From NCBI GenBank assembly GCA_015345905.1, contig JADDTR010000015.1:725186-789185 (forward strand): 64,000 bases of DNA, read 5' to 3'. Within the stretch, counting starts at the first letter, position 1, and every line of letters starts with the position of its first letter. This DNA comes from Aotearoamyces nothofagi (taxonomy: Eukaryota > Ascomycota > Leotiomycetes > Leotiales > Tympanidaceae). A program made the translations under genes and the position numbers. Below the pieces are notes generated by a model. It had not been told where the DNA came from and made no database searches. It saw nothing but the letters and a program-made list of their open reading frames with translations. This document shows, piece after piece, positions 55,530 through 64,000 of the stretch.

Positions 55530-57791
55530 TTATATCTTCGTAAACACCCCACGGGAAATAACGTCGTGGATTTCTGCAACGTGTTGATCCGGTAAGATGC
55601 TGGAGCCGCCTGGTTTCTGCAATATTTTGAATGACCCATTCTCTTCCATCACGGTCTTCGGCCGGTCTCCCAGTTGGTTCGCGGATCTTTGCTGAAGCAC
55701 CATCCTGTGTCGGCCAGTGCCTTCGGGGTGTCGTTTGGGCGGGGATAAGCGAGCCCGCTCGAAATCAATCAACATTACCCCATCCCGCTCTCGGCTCCAG
55801 AGAATGTTGGGTCCACGGAGGTCACCGTGTACCACCCCCAAAAGAGAGATCTCTCCTGCCGACGACCGCACCTGCTCGTGAATGATTCGACGCGTGTCTT
55901 CCGTATCAGCCACCGCTTCTTCGCCCACCCACGCCAGCATCATCATGTGCTGGATTCGAACCCCCACATCCAGATAATATACCTTGGGCAGATCAATGTT
56001 TCCCAGATACACCGGAATGACAGAACCCTGAAGACGTTCCAGCCGTCGATAGACCCGCCCTTCATGGCGGAGATCGTTCACAAAAGCTTTGACTGTCCCT
56101 TTGGCCACCAGCGTGTACCCGAACCGTCTTAAGGTGATCTTGAAGAGAGCTCCCCGCGCCCCTTGCTTTCCCAACGGCTCGCAGTCATGGTCCCGGTCCT
56201 CTCCAAGCTGGTGTTCAATTAATCGCTTGAACTCGCGCCGGGCGATCGGATGCCCCTTATCGTTGGCGTTCTTCCGATGAAGTCTCACGTTTGGACAGTT
56301 CTCATCCAGCCCCGTTCGTCGTGTCAATCCCAGAAGACACGCTTGCGTGCAGTATTGTCGAGGTCCGGCGTCGACTTGTGGGTTCTTACCCTTCGGTCGT
56401 GCGATCTCCTTCCCTTTTGACGTTCCACTAGACTTCGTGGGCGTCTCGGGCCTGTCAGTGCTCTCATCTGAGTCATCCGACGAACGGTAAGCAGCATCCT
56501 CGGCGACCACTTCGTCACCACTGCAACTGCTCCGTGTCCGTCTTTTTCGAAGCAAATATGGCGACCGAGGATTGATGGGATATTGCCGACCCTTGAAAGC
56601 GGACGAACGAGGGGTGGCTTTTCGCTCCTCCTCGGGGATCTGTCGAAGCACTGCTTCGTAATCGACTTCATACCTCGGGAGCAGGCGGATCGCCTCGTCC
56701 CGCCACCGCTGACTGCGTGATGAAGACATCAGGGCCCTCAAGCAGAAGCCGAGCATTTGGGAGATCGCAGTGCGTGAATACAGAAACCCATGCTCGTCTT
56801 CGGTCTCAATCTCCAGATTTGGCTCGGCCAGGTGGTAGTACACTGTGGTCGGGTCATCTTCTCTCACTTGCAGGAAGACATGGGCAACTCCTGTGCTGAT
56901 GCAGCCGTATTCCACACCGCTCTCGATCATCTGCGAGAAGGTCTGCGTCACCACCGCTGCCGCAAGCAGGTCGGCGTTGTAGTTCAGCTTCTCCTCCTCA
57001 TCGGTAGGAATGGTCGTTCGGTTCACGACCTCTTCCAGCACATTCATGGCGCGCAATCCGGCCCGAAGATTATGGACCGAGAGTTTGTGAGGCGCTTTGT
57101 ATTCCAAGATCAACAGAAGACTGTCCATTCCCTCCGTTCTTCGGTACACACAGATCTGATCCGCGTACATCGGCTTCGCAGTCACCATGGCCGAAGGACT
57201 ACGATTTGGTGAGATGGCGCGTTCAAGGTGTAAGCGTTGTTGAACTTCCTCCGCCAAATCACTCAAGGTGTTGGTATGATTCTCAAAGAAGACACCATCA
57301 TCTAGGCCGAAAGACTCGCGAGCTTCTGGTATTGCGGACAGTTCCGACATGATCTCGCTGACATGATCCTCGACCGCAAAGCGCTCGTAGCTTTCTAGAT
57401 CTTTCTCGCTTGCCAGCTTCCGACCGCAAACCCGTCGACCCAGCTCCTCCAAGTATATGACCGGACCGAAAACTCGAGGGGGTGGTGTGGACGGAGGGTG
57501 AAAGTAGGAATACGCCTCGTCGAAATGCTGTTGCTGTGTCTGAGGGAATTCTTCCCATGGTCGCAGATGGACAGGACAGATTCGTCGCTTCGGGCTGGTG
57601 ATGCTGCCTTTTGTGCTCAGAGATTTGTTGGTCTGAACCTTCAATGGGTTGGAAAGATGGTTGTGGGCGCTTCTGATGAACTCTTTGAATGTCGTGGGCC
57701 TGTTCCGTTGACGTTCTTCTCGCGTTTCTTGCTCTGCTTGCTGTAGTTGTTCCAGAAGTCGTTGAACTTCCGATTCCCGTCGGGAAGCCAT
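55530..57791 (-). CDS. PD-(D/E)XK nuclease-like domain fused to a kinase-like domain
   Basis: A single exon of 753 residues, intact, with normal GC inside AT-rich flanks. Residues 1-30 look coiled-coil. Residues about 110-330 form a restriction-endonuclease-like domain: Asp211 in YADQICVY, then LILEYKAPHK with E230-x-K232, then SGVEYGCISTGVAHVFL. A charged disordered linker spans 385-475. A Cys/His cluster follows (YCTQACLLGL...CPN...LH, 480-505). The kinase-like domain has a Gly-rich loop at 541-548, Lys564 in LVAKGT, HGDLRGPNIL (H655, D657, N662) and LIDFERA (D676), so phosphotransfer is possible. Such nuclease-kinase fusions are expanded in fungi and have been linked to mobile elements and effector-like proteins; the function here is unknown. 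Block D of the repeat family lies 80 bp upstream and could supply its promoter. Confidence 0.8.
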   Translation of the reverse strand: MASRRESEVQRLLEQLQQAEQETREERQRNRPTTFKEFIRSAHNHLSNPLKVQTNKSLSTKGSITSPKRRICPVHLRPWEEFPQTQQQHFDEAYSYFHPPSTPPPRVFGPVIYLEELGRRVCGRKLASEKDLESYERFAVEDHVSEIMSELSAIPEARESFGLDDGVFFENHTNTLSDLAEEVQQRLHLERAISPNRSPSAMVTAKPMYADQICVYRRTEGMDSLLLILEYKAPHKLSVHNLRAGLRAMNVLEEVVNRTTIPTDEEEKLNYNADLLAAAVVTQTFSQMIESGVEYGCISTGVAHVFLQVREDDPTTVYYHLAEPNLEIETEDEHGFLYSRTAISQMLGFCLRALMSSSRSQRWRDEAIRLLPRYEVDYEAVLRQIPEEERKATPRSSAFKGRQYPINPRSPYLLRKRRTRSSCSGDEVVAEDAAYRSSDDSDESTDRPETPTKSSGTSKGKEIARPKGKNPQVDAGPRQYCTQACLLGLTRRTGLDENCPNVRLHRKNANDKGHPIARREFKRLIEHQLGEDRDHDCEPLGKQGARGALFKITLRRFGYTLVAKGTVKAFVNDLRHEGRVYRRLERLQGSVIPVYLGNIDLPKVYYLDVGVRIQHMMMLAWVGEEAVADTEDTRRIIHEQVRSSAGEISLLGVVHGDLRGPNILWSRERDGVMLIDFERARLSPPKRHPEGTGRHRMVLQQRSANQLGDRPKTVMEENGSFKILQKPGGSSILPDQHVAEIHDVISRGVFTKI

Positions 57792-57868
57792 AGTAGAAAT
57801 GTCTTATGAATGTTCACATATGTGATGGGTGGACGGCTCGGGTCATAAGTGAAGTTAAGTGCTGAGAA

Positions 57869-57973
57869 GAGAGTATAAGCTCGCCCCTCGCGAGTGGTTT
57901 TATGGCCACTCGCTTACTAACAATTGACTAATAATACCTGTGCCTGAGGTATAGAATTTCCTAGGCTTTATAG
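57869..57973 (+). repeat. block D of the dispersed repeat, upstream of the nuclease-kinase gene
   Basis: Matches 48281-48380 (opposite strand) closely: agctcgcccctcgcgagtgg, then cactcgcttactaa and tagaatttcctaggcttta. It lies between the gene start (57791) and block A. On the gene strand it contains gcttatac, a possible TATA-like element. Confidence 0.75.
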
Positions 57974-57993
57974 TCACCCCTCTAATACTATAT

Positions 57994-58290
57994 ATCGGGT
58001 ATTACACTGTAATACCAAAAAAATTTAGTGTGAAAAATAAGATATAGTCTATATAGATATCCAACTTTATTATACTATAATATCAATAACTCTAATAATT
58101 TCAAAGTATTCTTATAGACTCTAGAATTTAGAGTCTAAATATATTCAATAATATAGTTTCAATATTACTCTTAGAATTAGTATATCTATAATAGTTATTG
58201 AGTTATTTATATATCTAATTTCTATCTCTATAATCTAGCAGATTATATATAATCTATACTAAGGCCTATATAAAAAAATATTAGTATATA
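57994..58290 (+). repeat. blocks A and B of the dispersed repeat, RIP-mutated copy
   Basis: Aligned with the 48.3-48.7 kb copy, nearly every difference is C-to-T or G-to-A. The 16-bp palindrome core GGATCACGCGTGATCC is here AGATTATATATAATCT (58240-58255). Confidence 0.8.
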
Positions 58291-58423
58291 TATAGCTGCT
58301 AGTATATTATATCAGATCTGTATACTAGATTGGCTAGACTAGACTATAAATAAACAGTCTAGACTAGACTGAACTATAAAAAGTAGTCTAGTCTAGTCTT
58401 TGAATACCTTGATTTTTAAATAG

Positions 58424-59140
58424 TCTATATTAGACTATCTCTATAATCTAGTAGATTATATATAATCTATACTAAGACCTATATAAAAAATATTAGTATA
58501 TATACAGCTGCTAGTATATTATATCAGATCTATATACAAATGCTATAGTAAGTTACTATAAGGTAATATAAAGGTCTTAGTACTTATTAGATATATGAAA
58601 TTCAAAGGAGGTATATATATCCAAATCTATCTAATTTGTTTAAGTAATACTCTTTGTACAACTTCTTTGATATTTATAAATATATATCTTGAATCTCCAG
58701 TAGTATCTATTCTTAAACAACTCAATTTATTAAATTATAATAAATATTTATCTAGTAGTATATATTAAAGTACTATATCTTATTGTAATTTACTATATAT
58801 TACAATAGCTTATAATAACTTACTATAAGATATAGTAAGAATAACTGCAGTTATAGAATATATACAATTCTAAAGACTATATATATTCCAATCTATATAA
58901 TTTACTTAAGTAATATATTTTATACAACTTATTTAATATTTACAAGTATATATATTGAAACTCTAGTAGTCTATATACTTCAATTTACCAAATTACTCTA
59001 AAGATTTATTTAGTAGAGTGTAATATATTACAATAATCTATTATAAGATATAGTTTATTATAGTAACTTACTATAAGATACTGTATATTACAATAATCTA
59101 CTATAAGATACTATATATTATAATAATCTACTATAAGATA
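58424..59140 (+). repeat. direct repeat, left copy (about 0.7 kb)
   Basis: Aligns with 61158-61835 along its whole length, from the block B palindrome through aggtaata...aaggtct, ttcaaaggaggtata and gaataactgcagttata. This copy has more T and A at the variable sites. Confidence 0.8.
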
Positions 59141-59450
59141 CTATATACAACATTTAGACTCTTAGCAAAGATCAATTGCTGCTAGTTCTATAATTTACTC
59201 CTTTACTATATCTCTATAGTATACTATACTTGATAACTGTAGTTATAGTATATTGTATAGATATATAATAATTGCAGTTATAGTACATTGAATAGACACT
59301 TGATAACTATAGTTATAGTATATTGAATAGACTTTTAGTAACTACAGTTATTATATATTAGATAGGTACTTTATAACTGTAGTTATTATATATCAGATAG
59401 GTACTTTATAACTGCAGTTATTATATATCAGATAGATACTCTCTCTATAT
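59030..59450. repeat. two tandem arrays: about 32 bp and about 36 bp units
   Basis: 59030-59150 repeats a unit with tactataagatactatatattacaataatc about four times. 59225-59450 repeats a unit with taactgcagttattatatatcagataggtac about six times; each unit holds a small ctgcag-type palindrome. Confidence 0.75.
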
Positions 59451-59694
59451 TAGAGTCAAAAAAATCGATTGTCTAAAAGCTAAATAGATATCTAACAATG
59501 TCTAAAACAGCCAACTTCTAATCTATAATACCATTTATAAAACAACTTACTCTACTTCAATATACTATTCTATATCTTTACAGCTAATATACTACCTCTT
59601 TTTTAGAGAAGGCTTACTCTCTACTATACTATATACTACTCTTGTAGGCCTCTTTTGTTTTCTATCTACCTCTTCAGCTGCTTTCTCTAATACT

Positions 59695-60290
59695 AGTACT
59701 CTAGTATTATACTATAATACCAATTTTTTACTATAGGAGATTTAAGATATAGTCTATATAGACATCTATTAGTATTATACTATAATACCAATAACCCTAA
59801 GAATTTCAATATAGTCCTATAGGCTCTAGAATTTAGGGCCTAAATATACTCAATAGTATAGTTTCAATACTGCTCTTAGAATTAGTATACCTATAATAGT
59901 TGTTGAGTTATTTATATTTTTAGTTTCTAGAGTTGTCTGTTCTTCAGTTGTATATACTACCAAGTATACTACTATATATATATACTGAATTCCTAAATAG
60001 AGTTGTCTAAGTATATAGGTACTCAATTTCTAGAGAGTGTATATATCCAATTCCTAATACTAGTACTCTAGTATTACACTATAATACCAATTTTTTACTA
60101 TAGGAGATTTAAGGTATAGTCTATATAGGCACCTATCAATATTATACTATAATACCAATAACCCTAAGAATTTCAATATAGTCCTATAGGCCCTAGAATT
60201 TAGGGCCTAGATATACTCAATCGTGTAGTTTCATTGCTACTCTCAGAATTAGTATATCTGTAGTGGTTGTTGAGTTATTTATATATTTAG
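59695..60290 (+). repeat. two block A copies of the dispersed repeat
   Basis: Copies at 59695-59935 and 60050-60290 both carry ctagtattayactataatacc, taggagatttaag and tagaatttagggcct. They differ from each other mainly by transitions and are separated by a tatatac-rich segment. Confidence 0.8.
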
Positions 60291-60329
60291 TTCCTAGAAT
60301 TGCCTGTTCTTTAGTCGTGTATACTACCA

Positions 60330-61140
60330 AGTACACTACTGTATATATACACCGAATTCCCAGATAGGGTTGCCTGAGAGTATAGGCACCTAATTCCTAG
60401 AGAGTATATATACCCAATTCCTAGAGAGTATATATACCCAATTCCTAGAGAGTGTATATACCCAATTTCTAGAGAGTGTATATATCCAATTCCTAGAAGT
60501 GTATATATCCAATTTCTAGAGAGTATATATATCTAATTCCTAGAGAGTGTATATACCTAATTCCTAGGAGTATATATACCCAATTTCTAGAAAGCAGTAT
60601 ACACCTAATTCACTCAATTCCTAAGAGTGTATATACTACTGAGTGTATATACCGAATTCTTAAATGGGGTTGCCTGAGTATATAGGCAACCCAATTCCTA
60701 GAGAGTGTATATACCCAATTCCTAGAGAGTGTATACTCCTATTTCTAGAAAGTGTATATATACCCAATTCCTAGAGAGTATATATACCCAACTCCTAGAG
60801 AGTATATATACCTAATTTCTAGAGAGTGTATATACCCAATTCACTCAATTCCTAGGAGTGTATATACTACCGAGTATATATACTAAATTCCTAAATGGAG
60901 TTGTCTAAGTATATAGGCAATCTAATTCCTAGAGAGTATATATATCCAATTCCTAGATAGTAGTATATACCCAGTTTACCCAATTTCTAGAAAGTATACA
61001 CCTAATTCCTAGAGAGCTGTTGTACTCAATTCACTCAATTTCTAGGAAGTATACACTGAATTCCTAGAGAGTAGATATACTCAATTCATTCAATTTGTAG
61101 AGGCGGATATCCTAAGTATTAGAGTTGCCTGATTATATAG
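60330..61140. repeat. minisatellite, AATTCCTAGAGAGTGTATATACCC-type unit
   Basis: About thirty degenerate units of roughly 20-24 bp, each with (c)ccaattcctag followed by a g/t/a-rich spacer. Confidence 0.85.
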
Positions 61141-61157
61141 GCACCGAATTCCTAGAG

Positions 61158-61835
61158 AGTATATATATCTATCTCTATAATCTAGCAGATTATATATAAT
61201 CTATACCAAGGCCTATACAAAAAATGTTGGTATATATACAACTGTTAGTATATTACATCAGATCTGTATACAAATGCTATAGTAAGTTACTATAAGGTAA
61301 TACAAAGGTCTTGGCACTTATTAGATATATAAAATTCAAAGGAGGTATATACACCTAAATCTATCTAATTTGCCTAAGTAATACCCTTTGTACAACTTCT
61401 TCGACATTTACAAGTATATACCTTGAATCTCCAATAGTGTCCATCCTTAAACAACTCAATTCATCGAATTACAACGAATATTTATCTAGTAGTATATATT
61501 AAAGTACTATATCTTATTGTAATTTACTGTATATTACAATAGCTTATAGTAACTTACTATAAGGTACAGTAAGAATAACTACAGTTATAGAATGTATACA
61601 ATTCTAAGGACTATATACATTGCAATCTATATAATTTGCTTAAGTAATACATTTTATACAACTTATTTGATATTTACAAGTATATATATTGAAACCCTAA
61701 TAGTCTATATACTTCAATTCATCGAATTACTCTGAAGATTTACTTAGTAGAGTGCAATATATTACAATAACCTATTGTAAGATATAGTATATTATAGTAA
61801 CTTATTGTAAGATACTGTATATTACAATAATCTAA
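61158..61835 (+). repeat. direct repeat, right copy (about 0.7 kb)
   Basis: Right partner of 58424-59140; retains more C and G (for example aaggcctatacaaaaaatgttgg) and so is less mutated. Confidence 0.8.
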
Positions 61836-62065
61836 CACTAGTACTCTAGTATTATACTATAATACCAATTTTTTACTATAGGAGATTTAAGGTATAGTCT
61901 ATACAGGCACCTATTAGTATTATACTATAATACCAATAACCCTAAGAATTTCAACGTGCTCCTATAGGCTCTAAATTCTAAGGCCTGAATATACTCAATA
62001 GTGCAGTTTCAATACCGCTCTTAGAATTGGTGTATCTGTAGTGGTTGTTGAGTTATTCATGTATT
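61832..62065 (+). repeat. block A copy of the dispersed repeat
   Basis: Same start (ctagtactctagtattatac) and internal marks as the copies near 59.7 and 60.05 kb. Confidence 0.8.
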
Positions 62066-62099
62066 TAGTTCTTGGGGTTGGCTCTCCTTTGGTTGTATA

Positions 62100-63800
62100 T
62101 ACACCACCAAGTGTATATATTGAATTCCTAAATGGGGTTGCCTGAGTATATAGGCACCCAATTCCTAGAGAGCATCTGTACCCAATTCCTAGGAAGTATA
62201 TATACACCCAATTCCTAGGAAGCGGTATACATCCAATTCACTCAATTCCTAGAAGTGTATATACCCAATTCCTAGAGAGTGTACACTTCTATTCTTAGGA
62301 AGTGTAACTCCTATTCCTAGGAAGCAGTGTACACCCAATTCACTCAATTCCTAAGAGTGTATACACCCAATTCCTAGGAAGTGTATACTCCTATTTCTAC
62401 AAAGCGGTATATACCCAATTCACCCAATTCCTAGAAGTGTATATATCCAATTCCCAGAAGTGTAGGAACCCAATTTATAGGAGTGTATATACCCAATTTC
62501 CAGGAGTATAGGAACCCAATTTACAGGAGCGTAGAGAGTATAGGGTCCCAATTCCCAGGAGTGTAGGGTCCCAATTTATAGGAGTATAGGAACCCAATTC
62601 CCAGGAGTATAAAGACCCAGTTTGTAGAAGTGCAGGGACCCAATTTCCAAGAGTGCAGGGACCCAATTTATAGGAGTATAGACATCCAATTCCCAGGAGT
62701 ATAGGAACCCAATTTACAGGAGTGTAGGGACCCAATTCCCAGGAGTATAGAAACCCAATTTACAGAAGTATAGGAACCCACTTCCCAGGAGCGTAGGGTC
62801 CCAATTCCTAGGAGTATAGGAACCCAATTTACAGGAGTATAGGGAGTGTAGGGTCCCAATTCCCAGGAGCGTAGGGTTCCAATTCCCAGGAGTGCAGGAA
62901 CCCAATTTATAGAAGTGCAGGAACCCGATTTATAGGGGCGTAGAGACCCAATTCCCAGGAGTGTAGAGACCAAATTTATAGGAGTGTAGGAACCCAATTC
63001 CTAGGAGTGTAGGGACCCAATTTATAGGAGTATAGACACTCAATTTATAGGAGTGTAGGGTCCCAATTTCTAGGAGTGTAGAGACCCAATTCCTAGGAGT
63101 ACAGGAACCCAATTTACAGAAGTGTAGAAACCCACTTCCTAGAAGTGTAGGGTCCCAATTCCTAGGAGTATAGGAATCCAATTTATAGGAGTGTAGAGAG
63201 TGTAGGGTCCCAATTCCGAGGAGTATAGGGTCCCAATTTATAGGAGTATAGGAACCCAATTCCCAGGAGTGTAAAGACCCAGTTTGTAGAAGTGCAGGGA
63301 CCCAATTCCCAGGAGTGCAGAGACCCAATTTATAGAAGTATAGACACCCAATTTATAGGAGTGTAGGGACCTAATTCCCAGGAGTATAGAAACCCAATTT
63401 ACAGAAGTGTAGAAACCCACTTCTCAGGAGTATAGGGTCCCAATTTATAGAAGTGTAGGAACCCGATTTATAGAGGTGTAGAGACCTAATTCCTAGAAGT
63501 ATAGGGACCAAATTTATAGGAGTGTAGGAACCCAATTCCCAAGAGTGTAGAGACCCAATTTATAGGAGTATAGGCACTCAATTTATAGGAGTGTAGAGTC
63601 CCAATTCCTAGAAGTATAGGGACCCAATTCCCAGGAGTATAGGAACCCAATTTACAGAAGTGTAGAGAGTGTAGGATTCCAATTCTAAGGAGTGTAGACA
63701 CCCGATTTATAGGAGTGTAGGGACCCAATTCCTAGGAGTATAGGGTCCCAATTTCCAAGAGTGTAGAGTCCCAATTCCCAGGAGTGTAGAGTCCCAATTT
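62100..63800. repeat. large minisatellite, about 23-bp unit
   Basis: About seventy units of the form CCCAATT(CCCAG/TATAG)GAGTGTAGGGA, with two alternating cores (ttcccagg and tttatagg). On the minus strand this gives long frames made of repeated NWVPTLLGIGTLHS-like segments. These frames are a by-product of a unit lacking stops, and I do not annotate them as genes. The array gets richer in G and C to the right. Confidence 0.9.
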
Positions 63801-64000
63801 ATATAAGTGCCCAAGTATAGAGTGATTTTCCTAGCCAGGCTGGGAAAATAATATAAGCTATCTTTAAGTAGAATTTTATATAGAAAGTCAAGTAGAAAGT
63901 AGATTAAAGTAGAGCTAATACTAGTTATAAAGTAGAAGTTTAAAGTATATAATTAAATAGATAATTAGATTTATATATTAAAAGCAATAATAGAAGTACT
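63801..64000. other. AT-rich sequence at window end
   Basis: Low-GC sequence without open frames; probably continues the decayed block. Confidence 0.5.

Noticed and set aside
62475-63728. Several minus-strand open frames with repeated NWVPTLLGIG-like peptides
   Set aside because: They follow the 23-bp minisatellite exactly, lack consistent starts and shift frame between arrays.

Overview
The window looks like nuclear DNA of a filamentous ascomycete (Pezizomycotina). Genes are separated by 0.3-2 kb and carry many short introns (about 48-60 nt) with GTAAGT-like donors, CTAAC/CTGAC branch sites and TAG/CAG acceptors. Protein families are typically fungal (DUF3468-type regulator, BtgC-like GH17, BIM1-like LPMO relative, Bor1, CysA). 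The right part contains AT-rich blocks whose repeat copies differ by C-to-T and G-to-A changes, the footprint of repeat-induced point mutation (RIP). A member of Leotiomycetes would fit, but I cannot place it further.

Layout: 1-11 kb holds the 5' part of a tRNA-modification dehydratase (TCD1/2-like), a DUF3468 regulator, a bZIP factor, and a divergent pair of WD40 genes (STRAP-like and DOA1/UFD3-like). 11-15.4 kb holds a BIM1/X325-like cell-surface copper protein beside a GC-rich low-complexity block. 15.4-25 kb holds an SRR1-like gene, an isochorismatase-fold hydrolase, a GH17 cell-wall glucanase, a Baeyer-Villiger-type monooxygenase and a secreted agmatinase-like protein. 26.6-37.4 kb holds two MFS transporters, a second isochorismatase-fold hydrolase and a dynamin-like GTPase. 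38.7-46 kb holds the mitochondrial ribosome GTPase MTG1, a Bor1-like transporter, a conserved protein of unknown function and CysA-like serine O-acyltransferase.

The most unusual content is two tRNA genes. One (37903-38088) reads as tRNA-Thr(AGU) and the other (46523-46667, minus strand) as tRNA-Phe(GAA). Both have an ordinary short intron in the anticodon loop. They are also interrupted outside that loop by 51-55 nt inserts with GT...AG ends, good donors and branch sites, indistinguishable from the spliceosomal introns of nearby protein genes. Removing the inserts restores good tRNA cloverleaves.

From 48 kb to the end the window is a repeat-rich, mostly AT-rich compartment. Two normal-composition genes survive in it: a DUF7924 protein (frame problem near its 5' end) and an intact 753-residue protein joining a PD-(D/E)XK-like nuclease domain to a kinase-like domain. 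A dispersed repeat family flanks them. One copy is largely unmutated and the others are heavily transition-mutated. Beyond 58 kb there are several minisatellites and no gene I can support.

Exon boundaries were inferred by eye from splice signals, reading frame and family resemblance. No searches were run.
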